A program made the position numbers and the translations under genes. The notes below the pieces were generated by a model, which was not told the DNA's origin, ran no database searches, and saw only the letters and a list, made by a program, of their open reading frames with translations. Of a stretch of DNA of 64,000 nucleotides, positions 41,700 to 49,629 are shown piece after piece. This stretch comes from a bacterium (GTDB lineage Bacteria; UBA10199; JAIBAG01), in NCBI GenBank assembly GCA_019695305.1, contig JAIBAG010000003.1:62001-126000 (forward strand), in the 5' to 3' direction. How positions within the stretch are numbered: the stretch's first letter is position 1; every line of letters begins with the position of its first letter.

Positions 41700-43178
41700 C
41701 TAAGCTTTTTTAACAGCTGCTACCCAGCCTTTTAACAGTTCATCCCGTTTCTTTTTATTAATCATCGGCGTAAACGCAGCATCTTCTTTCCAGGAAGCTT
41801 TAATCTCATCTTGGTTTTTCCAAAGCCCTACAGCAAGTCCTGCCAAGAATGCAGCACCCAAGCCTGTGGTTTCCACCATTTTGGGACGAACAAGAGGAGT
41901 ACCCAAAATATCGCTCTGAAATTGCATCATCAAATTATTAACCGAGGCGCCACCATCTACTTTAAGCTGTTTTAATTTTCGTCCCGAATCTTTTTCCATG
42001 GCCGTTAAAATTTCCATTTGCTGAAACGCAATGCCTTCAAGCGTGGCGCGAGCAATGTGTGCTTTTGTGGTGCCGCGCGTAATACCGCCAATTACCCCTC
42101 GCGCATGCGGGTTCCAATGCGGAGCTCCCAGGCCAGCTAAGGCTGGAACAAAAGTAACGCCGCCACTATCAGGAACTTCTGATGCTAATGCTTCAATTTC
42201 GGAAGAGGAATGAATCATTTTTAAACCATCGCGTAACCACTGAACAGCAGCGCCAGCAATAAAGCTGGAACCTTCCAGCGCATACGACACCTTGCCACCC
42301 ACTTGCCAAGCAACCGTAGTAACAAGTCCTTTTTTAGAAAGGATAGGTTTGGGGCCAATGTTCATCAGTAAAAAAGAGCCTGTGCCGTAAGTGCATTTGG
42401 CTTCGCCCATACCAAAACAAGCTTGGCCAAAAAGTGCTGCTTGTTGATCGCCAGCAATGCCGGCAATGGGAATGCCATCGGGTATGCCTGGCACGTTTTT
42501 AGTAACGCCATAAACGTGAGAAGAAGGGCAGATGCTGGGTAAAAGAGATTCGGGAACGGTAAGAAGTTTTAACAGCTCCTTATCCCAAGCCAGCGTTTTT
42601 AAATTCATCAGTAGGGTACGTGAGGCATTGGATACATCGGTTACATGACTTTTTCCATTTGTAAGTTTCCAGGTTAAAAAAGTATCAATAGTACCAAAGG
42701 CCAATTGTCCATTTTTAGCCTGCTCACGGGCACCTTTTACATTGTCTAATATCCATTTAATTTTGGTACCCGAAAAATAAGGGTCGAGTAAAAGTCCTGT
42801 TTTGGCACGTACGTTTTTTTCTTTACCCGATTTTTTTAATTTTTCACACAGCGATGCTGTGCGCCTGTCTTGCCATACAATGGCTTTATGAATAGGTGCA
42901 GATGTTTCTCGATTCCAAACAACAGTAGTTTCACGCTGGTTGGTAATGCCAATGGCGGCAATACGTGCAGGATCCATACCGGCAAGTAAAAGTGCCTCGC
43001 CAATTGTTTTAACCGTAGATTGCCAAATCTCATTAGCATCGTGTTCTACCCAACCTGGCTCAGGATAATGCTGAGTAAACTCGTTATTTTTTTTGGCTAA
43101 AATGTTGAGGGCTTTATCTAAAATTAAAACGGTGGTACCGGTGGTGCCTTGGTCGATGGATAAAATTAGGTCTTGCAT
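41700..43178 (-). CDS. glpK: Glycerol kinase
   Basis: Phosphorylates glycerol to glycerol-3-phosphate in the cytosol, 492 residues. N-terminal LILSIDQGTTGTTVLILDKA, conserved GDQQAALFGQACF and DGGASVNNLMMQFQSDIL, typical of FGGY kinases. ATG 43178 has a GAGGGAG site six bases before; the in-frame TTG at 43193 is less likely. It is not accompanied by glpF or glpD here. The stop TAG overlaps the end of the palindromic element. Confidence 0.96.
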   Translation of the reverse strand: MQDLILSIDQGTTGTTVLILDKALNILAKKNNEFTQHYPEPGWVEHDANEIWQSTVKTIGEALLLAGMDPARIAAIGITNQRETTVVWNRETSAPIHKAIVWQDRRTASLCEKLKKSGKEKNVRAKTGLLLDPYFSGTKIKWILDNVKGAREQAKNGQLAFGTIDTFLTWKLTNGKSHVTDVSNASRTLLMNLKTLAWDKELLKLLTVPESLLPSICPSSHVYGVTKNVPGIPDGIPIAGIAGDQQAALFGQACFGMGEAKCTYGTGSFLLMNIGPKPILSKKGLVTTVAWQVGGKVSYALEGSSFIAGAAVQWLRDGLKMIHSSSEIEALASEVPDSGGVTFVPALAGLGAPHWNPHARGVIGGITRGTTKAHIARATLEGIAFQQMEILTAMEKDSGRKLKQLKVDGGASVNNLMMQFQSDILGTPLVRPKMVETTGLGAAFLAGLAVGLWKNQDEIKASWKEDAAFTPMINKKKRDELLKGWVAAVKKA

Positions 43179-43214
43179 AATAAACTCCCTCAAGTGTTTT
43201 AGCTAAGCTAAGAG

Positions 43215-44063
43215 TTATAAAAATCGGTTAAAAAATTCTGAAACTTTTCCCGCCACTAAATCTTTTTCGTAGTCAATTGTAATGACATGATACGAGTTTT
43301 CTAGTGTGACTGTTTCGGTAATATTAGAAGATACTTTTTGTGCTACTTTCATCATGGAATCGTAAGGAGCTGTAGAGTCGTGTCGTGAGTGAACAAGTAG
43401 TAGAGGGGTTGTAATTTTTTCCAGAGATTCATGCACCAAATTTTGCAATTCCATAATGCTAGCAACACACGATATGGGCATTTTATCGTAATTCCAAAAA
43501 TTCTTTTTGGCCATGGGGTCTTTAATATCAACTTCAAACTTTTTTTGAAACTTCCATACTTTTTTAATGGGGGTGCCAAATACAATAGGTAATAATCCGC
43601 GCACCCAGCCCTTCAAATAGAGTGGCGTTGCCAGGCACGCTGCACCCGAAATGGATTGAGGATAATCGATACACAATTTAAGCGACAAAAGGGCACCCAT
43701 AGATAAGCCACACACAAATACTTTAGAACATTGCTCGTTAAGTTCCATGTAGGCCTTTTGGGTGCTTTGATACCAATGGTGCCATGTGGTTTGAGCACAT
43801 TTTTCAGGGGTTGTGCCGTGGCCATCCAAAAGAGGTGCGTTTACGCTAAATCCTTGAGCATGGAGTTCATTAACTACGGGGCGCATTGAATCGGGAGTGC
43901 CGGTAAACCCATGAAGTACTAAAACTCCAGCCCCGTTGTTGCCGGTTTTTACAATTGAATCAATCTGAGGGTTATAAAACATAGTGGGTTCTATACTGGA
44001 TATTCTGTTAATTTCCAATGAGTTTCTGGTGCTCTTTTTTCTTTGACTCTTAAACTTTGCCAT
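43215..44063 (-). CDS. Alpha/beta hydrolase, Est30-like carboxylesterase
   Basis: Esterase or monoacylglycerol lipase-type enzyme of up to 282 residues. Oxyanion HGFTGTPDSM, nucleophile elbow GLSMGALLSL (Ser near 121), acid HSRHDSTAPY and catalytic His in NSYHVITIDYEK match the thermophilic Est30 type. The start is uncertain: ATG 44063 lies 14 bases from the divergent polyprenyl synthase start and has no ribosome site, and ATG 43982 (28 residues later) is also possible. It is 36 bases upstream of glpK on the same strand. Confidence 0.87.
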   Translation of the reverse strand: MAKFKSQRKKSTRNSLEINRISSIEPTMFYNPQIDSIVKTGNNGAGVLVLHGFTGTPDSMRPVVNELHAQGFSVNAPLLDGHGTTPEKCAQTTWHHWYQSTQKAYMELNEQCSKVFVCGLSMGALLSLKLCIDYPQSISGAACLATPLYLKGWVRGLLPIVFGTPIKKVWKFQKKFEVDIKDPMAKKNFWNYDKMPISCVASIMELQNLVHESLEKITTPLLLVHSRHDSTAPYDSMMKVAQKVSSNITETVTLENSYHVITIDYEKDLVAGKVSEFFNRFL

Positions 44064-44077
44064 AATAGACGCTAAGC

Positions 44078-45052
44078 ATGGACATAAAAGAAATTTGTAT
44101 TCCCATTGCCGCCGATATCAAACATTTGGACGAGTTTATGAGCGCAAGTCTTGTTTCCAAGGTTCCTTTTGTTCAGGGTGTGGTGGAATATGTGATTCAA
44201 AATGGTGGTAAACGCCTGCGTCCTATTCTTACAATTCTTTCTTCCAAAGTATGTGGGGCTCGTGATGACAGCGGTGTTCGCGTTGGAGCCGCTATCGAAT
44301 TTTTGCACACAGCCTCTTTACTGCATGATGATGTAATTGATAATGCCCAGATTCGCCGTGGTAAAAAGTCGGCCAATAACAATTGGGGTAATCAGGTGAG
44401 TGTGTTGGTGGGCGATTTTTTTTACTGTCGTGCCATGGATATTTTGGTGAATCAGGGAAGTCTTAAAGTATTGCGTGTTATTACCGATGCGGTAACCACC
44501 ACTACCGAAGGTGAAATTTTTGAAATTACCAAAACAAACGATGTAGAACTTACCGAAGCCGATTACATGAAAATTATTGATGGCAAAACGGCAGCTCTTA
44601 TTGCGGCTTCGTGCCAGGCTGGTGGTATTTTAGGAGGGGCTTCAGAAGAATTACAATTATCACTTTATAAATTTGGCCATTATGTAGGGCTTGCTTTTCA
44701 ATTGATGGATGACATTTTAGATTATACGGCCGATGAAAAAGAATTTGGCAAGGTAAACGGTGGTGATTTAAAAGAAGGTAAATTAACTTTGCCACTCATT
44801 GCAGCCATGAAGAAGTCAAATAACGAAGAACGTCATTTTATTAAAAATATTCTTTTATCTACTTCTATGAAGCCAGAAGATTTTTCCCGTGTTTTAGACC
44901 TTATCAAAAAATACGACGGCATCCAGGAAACCATTATTTTAGCCAAAAGTTATGTGTCTAAAGCAAAAGAAAGTTTAGACTATTTGCGTCCCTCACTAGA
45001 AAAAGAAGCGCTCATCAATATTGCCGATTATATTACCGAACGCCGCCATTAA
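44078..45052 (+). CDS. Polyprenyl diphosphate synthase
   Basis: Trans-prenyltransferase of 324 residues that builds the quinone or carrier isoprenoid chain. First Asp-rich motif LLHDDVIDNAQIRRGK (about residue 85) and second QLMDDILDYTADEKEFGKVN (about 209-228). The long-chain type, IspB or HepT-like, fits a quinone role with UbiA, but chain length cannot be read. It lies 14 bases from the divergent esterase start. A hairpin after its stop may terminate it. Confidence 0.93.
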   Translation: MDIKEICIPIAADIKHLDEFMSASLVSKVPFVQGVVEYVIQNGGKRLRPILTILSSKVCGARDDSGVRVGAAIEFLHTASLLHDDVIDNAQIRRGKKSANNNWGNQVSVLVGDFFYCRAMDILVNQGSLKVLRVITDAVTTTTEGEIFEITKTNDVELTEADYMKIIDGKTAALIAASCQAGGILGGASEELQLSLYKFGHYVGLAFQLMDDILDYTADEKEFGKVNGGDLKEGKLTLPLIAAMKKSNNEERHFIKNILLSTSMKPEDFSRVLDLIKKYDGIQETIILAKSYVSKAKESLDYLRPSLEKEALINIADYITERRH

Positions 45053-45053
45053 G

Positions 45054-45081
45054 AGTCTCAATACTGTTTCATATTGGGACT
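45054..45081 (+). terminator. Weak hairpin after the prenyl synthase
   Basis: AGTCTCAATA (45054-45063) and TATTGGGACT (45072-45081) form a 10-bp stem with one G-U; loop CTGTTTCA. The following bases (GTGTTTGTTT) are T-rich but not a pure run. The other 120 bases before the sigma-54 site show no gene. Confidence 0.45.
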
Positions 45082-45198
45082 GTGTTTGTTTCAAAATCGG
45101 ACTCTTGCGCTATGCCTAAATTTTTATCCAATAAAATTTTTAGCGAATAACATTTTGTTTTTTCTGCATTTTATTTTTTCATCTCACTATTTTTAATT

Positions 45199-45215
45199 TT
45201 GGCATTCTGCTTGCT
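45199..45215 (+). promoter_or_regulatory. Sigma-54 promoter for the small-protein/comEA-like unit
   Basis: TTGGCAT, five bases, TTGCT, with GG (45201-45202) and GC (45213-45214) ten bases apart. The same TGGCAT-N5-TTGCT core occurs before flgF. It is 44 bases before ATG 45259. It is the only such site seen outside the flagellar cluster. Confidence 0.75.
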
Positions 45216-45258
45216 TTCTCTCCAGCCAAAACCCATGGGGTTTTTGAAAGGAGAGAAT

Positions 45259-45465
45259 ATGAGTAGCGAATTAAAAGATGTGTATGTGATTACCGAAAAA
45301 AATAACGACGAAAAAGCGCAGTGGACGAGGGTGGGAACCGCCATTGTTAACCGCGATCAATCGCTCAATGTTATTTTGGATATGATTCCACTCTCGGGAA
45401 AACTGCATATTCGCAATCGTAAAGTCTCTGTCAATAAAGCCCCAATTAAAGGAGAACACAAATGA
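45259..45465 (+). CDS. Small conserved protein, unknown function
   Basis: A 68-residue protein with AAAGGAGAG before ATG 45259. KAQWTRVGTAIVNRDQSLNV then ILDMIPLSGKLHIRNRK looks like a compact beta-rich fold and recalls small proteins with a WTRVG/NxDxSLNV pattern found in several delta-type genomes. No signal peptide. It overlaps the ComEA-like gene by four bases and shares a sigma-54 promoter. It may be linked to DNA uptake or envelope function, which is unsupported. Confidence 0.7.
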   Translation: MSSELKDVYVITEKNNDEKAQWTRVGTAIVNRDQSLNVILDMIPLSGKLHIRNRKVSVNKAPIKGEHK

Positions 45466-45803
45466 AACAATTCATCAGCATGATGATGTTAGTAGTAACC
45501 TTATTTGCGGCAGGTGCAAGCTTTGCCGCTTCTCAAAAAAACTATAGCGGCGTGATTAACGTCAACACCGCTACTGCTCAGGAACTCATGATTTTACCCG
45601 GCATTGGCGAAGCCAAAGCTAAGGTAATCATTGAAGCCCGCACGGCTAAACCTTTTTCCAAAAACGAAGACCTTTTAAATGTAAAAGGAATTGGTGAAAA
45701 AACCTTGGCCGCTTGGCAGCCCTATATTGTGTTTGAAGGACAAACCACTTTAAAAGAAGTGGCCGCTAATGATAACACGCAAGCCGCTGTTAAAAAGCAG
45801 TAG
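45462..45803 (+). CDS. Secreted ComEA-like helix-hairpin-helix protein
   Basis: A 113-residue protein with a Sec signal peptide (MKQFISMMMLVVTLFAAGAS, cut near SFA-AS) and two HhH motifs: INVNTATAQELMILPGIGEA and NVKGIGEKTLAAW. ComEA proteins bind DNA outside the inner membrane during uptake. The small size fits soluble periplasmic ComEA-type proteins found in Gram-negatives. It is translationally coupled to the small gene upstream. A terminator follows. Confidence 0.85.
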   Translation: MKQFISMMMLVVTLFAAGASFAASQKNYSGVINVNTATAQELMILPGIGEAKAKVIIEARTAKPFSKNEDLLNVKGIGEKTLAAWQPYIVFEGQTTLKEVAANDNTQAAVKKQ

Positions 45804-45809
45804 AAAAAA

Positions 45810-45853
45810 GACCGCACCTTCGTAAACTTCCGGCGGGGGTGCGGTCATTTTTT
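45810..45853 (+). terminator. Rho-independent terminator after comEA-like gene
   Basis: GACCGCACC (45810-45818), long loop, GGTGCGGTC (45838-45846), then ATTTTTT. A perfect 9-bp stem with T-run. Confidence 0.85.
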
Positions 45854-45891
45854 ATTGTAACTATATGTATTTATTATATATTTAACTTTTA

Positions 45892-45908
45892 TAGCATATA
45901 AGATGCTA
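45892..45908. promoter_or_regulatory. Candidate VapBC-2 operator
   Basis: Arms TAGCAT (45892-45897) and ATGCTA (45903-45908) with a 5-base spacer, 29 bases before the antitoxin start, in AT-rich DNA that probably holds the promoter. It is a weaker candidate than the dyad at vapBC-1. Confidence 0.4.
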
Positions 45909-45937
45909 AATATTGACATCAAAGGTGTGTATTTATT

Positions 45938-46195
45938 ATGATTGATCTCATGAAACGAGCCACATTACTTTTGGAGAACGGGATTTACGAACAAGTGAAG
46001 TCACTCAGTCGTAAAAAAGGTTTAAGCATTAAAGAAGTGATTAATGACTTGTTAAGATTGGGCCTCAATATATCGCGAGAAAATAATTCTAAAAAAATAA
46101 AAGTTAAAATCCCCGTTTTTCATAACATGAAACCTCTTCCTGGTTTTGACGTTTCAGACAAGAGTACATGGGATTTTCTTGAAAGAAAACTATGA
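45938..46195 (+). CDS. Ribbon-helix-helix antitoxin of second VapBC module
   Basis: An 85-residue RHH protein: KRATLLLENGIYEQVKSLSR then KKGLSIKEVINDLLRLGL. The C-terminus is Pro-rich and ends FDVSDKSTWDFLERKL, likely wrapping the toxin. It is distinct from the first antitoxin in sequence. It overlaps the toxin by four bases (ATGA). Confidence 0.82.
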   Translation: MIDLMKRATLLLENGIYEQVKSLSRKKGLSIKEVINDLLRLGLNISRENNSKKIKVKIPVFHNMKPLPGFDVSDKSTWDFLERKL

Positions 46196-46629
46196 GTATA
46201 GCCATTGATACTAATATTTTTATTTATGCGCAGGTCAGTTTTTATTCTCAACATAAAAAAGTAAATTCTTATTTAGAAGCTCTTCTTAATTCTGGAAATA
46301 TTTTTTATATTAGCTGGCAGATATTTTACGAATATTGTCAGGTGATGACTTATCCAGGTTCGTATATTAAGCCTATGTCAATTCAAGAAGCGCTGAGTGC
46401 TTTTAATTTTTATTTAACTCATCCTTCTTGTCATCTTCTCAAAGAAACCACCGAGCATACTTCTGTTTTTGAAAGTTTGATTCAAGAGCTGCCATCCAGC
46501 AAAGGAGTGTTTATTCATGATCTTCATTATGCTACTTTGCTTAAAGAAAACGGCATTAACACGGTAGTGAGCTGCGATACTGATTTTAAGAAATTTGATT
46601 TTTTAAAGGTAATTAACCCGGCTTTGTAG
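46192..46629 (+). CDS. PIN-domain toxin of second VapBC module
   Basis: A 145-residue PIN ribonuclease with SIAIDTNIFIYAQ (Asp6), QIFYEYCQVM (Glu), FIHDLHYATLLKENG (Asp near 110) and SCDTDFKKF. Its divergent sequence places it in a different PIN branch from the first module. Converges with the patatin gene, which ends one base on. Confidence 0.85.
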   Translation: MSIAIDTNIFIYAQVSFYSQHKKVNSYLEALLNSGNIFYISWQIFYEYCQVMTYPGSYIKPMSIQEALSAFNFYLTHPSCHLLKETTEHTSVFESLIQELPSSKGVFIHDLHYATLLKENGINTVVSCDTDFKKFDFLKVINPAL

Positions 46630-48006
46630 TTATCTTCTTCCACCAGAAACTACGCGAAAACCTTTTTTAGGTTTAATAGAGGTATCTTCTAAAACTTCCA
46701 TAACGATTTGATCGTCAAAGTTGGATTTAGCCATGCGCATAGCATCCATATCAACGCGTTCGCGCGTAAATTGGAGGCCATGTTTTTGCATGATGGGGGC
46801 AATTTTATCAAAATTTTGATTAATAGATTCGGTAACCGAGTGAAAACCCTGAGAAGCTGCTTTAGCACGGTTCCAAAAGAAAAGAGGATTGAGAGCAAAA
46901 AAATCGCTGTCGTCTTCGGCGGGTTGCAGCAAAATGACATCTTTTTTAAACGAGGGATCTTCACGGTAATTTTGGATGACCGCCATAAGGCGTGAATGAA
47001 AAAGAGTACGAAACACCTGGTTAAAAATCATGCCGATGCCCCAGTTAGAAATACGTTTCGATTTGGTGACGTAATGATTTTCTTCACGTAAATATTCAAT
47101 CACCAATTTATTATTAAAAGGACGGAAAGGGTTGTAGCAAATAACCAAGTCGGCGCCTTTAGCCACAGCAATATCAATATTGGCCGTATTGCGCACACCA
47201 CCATCTATGTAATCAACGCCTTTAAGACAGGCTGGTTTATAAAAACCAGGGATGGCGGTAGAGGCTTGGATAGCTTCAGAAATGGTAACATCATTTTTTT
47301 CGTCAGGGCCAAATACCACTCGCTCTGATGTATCTAAATCCATGGCCGAAATATAGAGTGAGCGGCCCGACATGCGTTTTAAAACCTTAAAATTATTGGT
47401 CATCCGGTTGCTTTTCATATTATCGCGGATGAAGTTTTCAATAGAACTGTTATCAAATAAACCCGAGGGCATGAGCTCGCCAATGGTGGGGATGGTTCGG
47501 GTGGCATACATCACGCGCAAAAGAGGCGTCATAAACTGTTCGTAGGTAGAGTACGAGGGGTGCAGCAGCAGTTCCTTTAAATTTTTAACCAAGTCCAGTT
47601 TGAGGGATGGAAAAGCTTTGATTAAATCGTAAATAATGCCCGGAAAAAAAGTGAGATGCCCGTAAACAAATTTAAGAGGGCGTTCCAAAAACTCTAAAAC
47701 ATTGGGGCGGTATAAATGAAAAGGGGAGAGTTGCGAAAATTGTTTGGATTGGCCATCTAAACTTGCCAGCATTTCCTCCGGCGGAATGCCGCCGGCCAAG
47801 GGGGCAATGAGAAAAGCACCGGCCGATAAGCCTACATAAATATCAAAATTAGTAACTTTTTTATTAACCAGGTAATCGTTTAAGGCTTTAAGACCACCTA
47901 CTTTAAAAGCGCCTCCCGAAATGGCACCACCGGCCAACACTAAAGCAATTTTAGAGGCTTCTTTTTTTTGGGACGGTTGAAATTTGTTAATAATTGTTAA
48001 ACCCAT
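46630..48006 (-). CDS. Patatin-like phospholipase
   Basis: A 458-residue acyl hydrolase. Oxyanion-loop LVLAGGAISGGAFKVGGLKA (about 23-42), nucleophile in GLSAGAFL (Ser near 61) and the dyad Asp in DYIDGGVRNTANI (about residue 264). It has no signal peptide. Bacterial patatins act on phospholipids; cytoplasmic and envelope roles both occur. It starts one base after the small membrane gene's stop, with coupling likely. Confidence 0.9.
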   Translation of the reverse strand: MGLTIINKFQPSQKKEASKIALVLAGGAISGGAFKVGGLKALNDYLVNKKVTNFDIYVGLSAGAFLIAPLAGGIPPEEMLASLDGQSKQFSQLSPFHLYRPNVLEFLERPLKFVYGHLTFFPGIIYDLIKAFPSLKLDLVKNLKELLLHPSYSTYEQFMTPLLRVMYATRTIPTIGELMPSGLFDNSSIENFIRDNMKSNRMTNNFKVLKRMSGRSLYISAMDLDTSERVVFGPDEKNDVTISEAIQASTAIPGFYKPACLKGVDYIDGGVRNTANIDIAVAKGADLVICYNPFRPFNNKLVIEYLREENHYVTKSKRISNWGIGMIFNQVFRTLFHSRLMAVIQNYREDPSFKKDVILLQPAEDDSDFFALNPLFFWNRAKAASQGFHSVTESINQNFDKIAPIMQKHGLQFTRERVDMDAMRMAKSNFDDQIVMEVLEDTSIKPKKGFRVVSGGRR

Positions 48007-48007
48007 A

Positions 48008-48292
48008 TCACACTACAAAAATATCGCCGGCATCCAAACGGATGCCAAATATTTTGCTTAAAATGAAGTAGAGCACCAATAGGCTTGCAAATAAGGTAAA
48101 AAATGACCCGATGGCAACACCAACTAAAAAAACGGCTAAAATAAGAGCCACAACAGCTACAAGCGGTGAAAAAAGACTATCGTTTTTGGTGACATAGGTG
48201 GGGGTGAAATAAACAAGGGCATTTTCCATCTTTTTAAACCAGATGTCCCACTGCCGGGTTAAAAAACCGGGTATGAACTGTTTCCATGTCAT
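48008..48292 (-). CDS. Small two-helix membrane protein
   Basis: A 94-residue protein of unknown function. Residues about 43-80 are hydrophobic with two segments (PLVAVVALILAVFLVGVAIG and FFTLFASLLVLYFILSKIFG). It precedes the patatin gene in one operon and could anchor or regulate it. Confidence 0.65.
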   Translation of the reverse strand: MTWKQFIPGFLTRQWDIWFKKMENALVYFTPTYVTKNDSLFSPLVAVVALILAVFLVGVAIGSFFTLFASLLVLYFILSKIFGIRLDAGDIFVV

Positions 48293-48367
48293 GATCTTTT
48301 TTAAGTAAAAGACTTGGGTTTAAATGTCAATGGTTGGATGTAAGGTTCAATGAACTATGTTGCGCAT

Positions 48368-48395
48368 TTGATTGACTAATTTTGAGGTCTATATT
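48368..48395 (+). promoter_or_regulatory. Predicted promoter of tRNA-Pro
   Basis: TTGATT (48368-48373) and TATATT (48390-48395) with a 16-base spacer, 32 bases before the tRNA. Fits a sigma-70-type promoter. Confidence 0.5.
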
Positions 48396-48426
48396 AAAGG
48401 ACCGCACCCCTTCTTGTAGTACCGGA

Positions 48427-48500
48427 CGGGACGTAGCGCAGCCCGGTAGCGCACTCCCTTGGGGTGGGAGTGGTCGCTGGTTCAAATCCAGTCGTCCCGA
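48427..48500 (+). tRNA. tRNA-Pro (anticodon GGG)
   Basis: A 74-base cloverleaf. CGGGACG pairs perfectly with CGTCCCG; anticodon stem CTCCC/GGGAG frames loop TTGGGGT with anticodon GGG; T-arm GCTGGTTCAAATCCAGT. Discriminator A at 48500. CCA is not encoded. Confidence 0.96.
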
Positions 48501-48509
48501 CATAAGAAG

Positions 48510-48538
48510 CCTCTTAGTGAAAACTAAGGGGTTTTTTT
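48510..48538 (+). terminator. Terminator after tRNA-Pro
   Basis: CCTCTTAGT (48510-48518), loop GAAA, ACTAAGGGG (48523-48531), then seven T. One G-U pair. Confidence 0.85.
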
Positions 48539-48544
48539 ATTGGT

Positions 48545-48683
48545 GAAGAGTAACCCTCTCCTGACTTCCCCCTTAATCTAAGGGGGAGGGACATGTGTTT
48601 CTGATAATATCTAGTCCTCCTCCCTTAAATTACCCCACAGGGGCCGCTTCGAGGAGGGAGGAGACAGAGGTAGGTTACTCTTC
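48545..48683. repeat. Second palindromic intergenic element
   Basis: Outer arms GAAGAGTAACC (48545-48555) and GGTTACTCTTC (48673-48683). The inner part holds smaller GC/CT-rich dyads (for example CCCCCTTAATCTAAGGGGG near 48570). The ends differ in sequence from the 41.6-kb element, so they are not copies of it. No ORF. Its right end overlaps the TAG of the acyltransferase, as the first element does with glpK. Confidence 0.6.
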
Positions 48684-49573
48684 TACAGTGGGATAGGAAA
48701 AGATTTATTTGTATAGAAATAAGCTAATAGTTCATCTTTCTCTTCAAATACTTTTAGCAGCCAGTCCGATAAACCTTTTTCATCTTGAGGTAATTTGGAG
48801 AGCTCATAACGGCGTACGTATAAATGTGCGCGGCGTACTTGCCCAGTCATCCATTGCCATAAATCGGGTGGAGGATTTTCTTCGTAGCCGATGGTGAGGT
48901 CGTAAACAACCGTGGCGTGGTTTTTTAATCCTTTAACGGTACCTACAAAACCCTTGGTACGAGGAGTAAGTACATAATTGAGAGGTTTTAAACCGTTTTT
49001 GATAGCGTACTCCCGGCTTTTAGCAATTTTATGCGGACGTGACCGTGTTCCTTCTACAAACGAAATGATCCACATGGGAACTTTATATTGAATGAGGGTT
49101 GCAAAAGTTTCTTCAATTAATTGTTGATCGTCCATCCAGTTACGCCTAATAAAAAGTGCATCTAAAAAATTAAGGCCCCAACCCACGCCGGGAACTTTCT
49201 GCAAACTTTTTTTAACAAACCATTTTAAATCGCCTAAACGCTGTTTGGTGAGTGCGTATTTAAGGAGCACCAAAATATCGGTCATGTTTTGATGGTTGAT
49301 GATGACAATGGCATTTTCTTTAACAGGCACATTATCGCCGCTAATTATCACTTGTGTGCCGTTAATTTTTTCGGCCCACAGTACACACATGCCCCACCAG
49401 GTGTTGGCAATAAAACGGTTAATTTTTCTAAACACCGGTTGCGAAAAAGGTTTTACTACAATACTTGCCATTTGAAAAATATTGGCCAGCATCAAGGTGG
49501 GAAAGAGTACGAGGGAGGCTATGGTGCCGCGCATATTATTCCCTATTTTTTTGAAAAACCCATTTACTTTCAT
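48683..49573 (-). CDS. 1-acylglycerol-3-phosphate acyltransferase family protein
   Basis: Adds a fatty acyl chain to lysophosphatidate or a related lipid at the inner membrane. About 296 residues. An N-terminal hydrophobic stretch is followed by the HX4D motif INHQNMTDIL (near residue 92), then SFVEGTRSRPHKI and PLNYVLTPRTKGFVG. The start ATG 49573 leaves 56 bases to the divergent gene; ATG 49618 leaves 11. Neither has a strong ribosome site. Confidence 0.87.
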   Translation of the reverse strand: MKVNGFFKKIGNNMRGTIASLVLFPTLMLANIFQMASIVVKPFSQPVFRKINRFIANTWWGMCVLWAEKINGTQVIISGDNVPVKENAIVIINHQNMTDILVLLKYALTKQRLGDLKWFVKKSLQKVPGVGWGLNFLDALFIRRNWMDDQQLIEETFATLIQYKVPMWIISFVEGTRSRPHKIAKSREYAIKNGLKPLNYVLTPRTKGFVGTVKGLKNHATVVYDLTIGYEENPPPDLWQWMTGQVRRAHLYVRRYELSKLPQDEKGLSDWLLKVFEEKDELLAYFYTNKSFPIPL

Positions 49574-49629
49574 GCCTGTGTCTTTTAATACAAGTATTCT
49601 ATATAAAGCAATAAACATGTGGAGACTCT

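Noticed and set aside
48427-48683. Integration at the tRNA-Pro (attachment site)
   Set aside because: No direct copy of the tRNA 3' end and no integrase were seen; the palindrome behind it explains the odd sequence.
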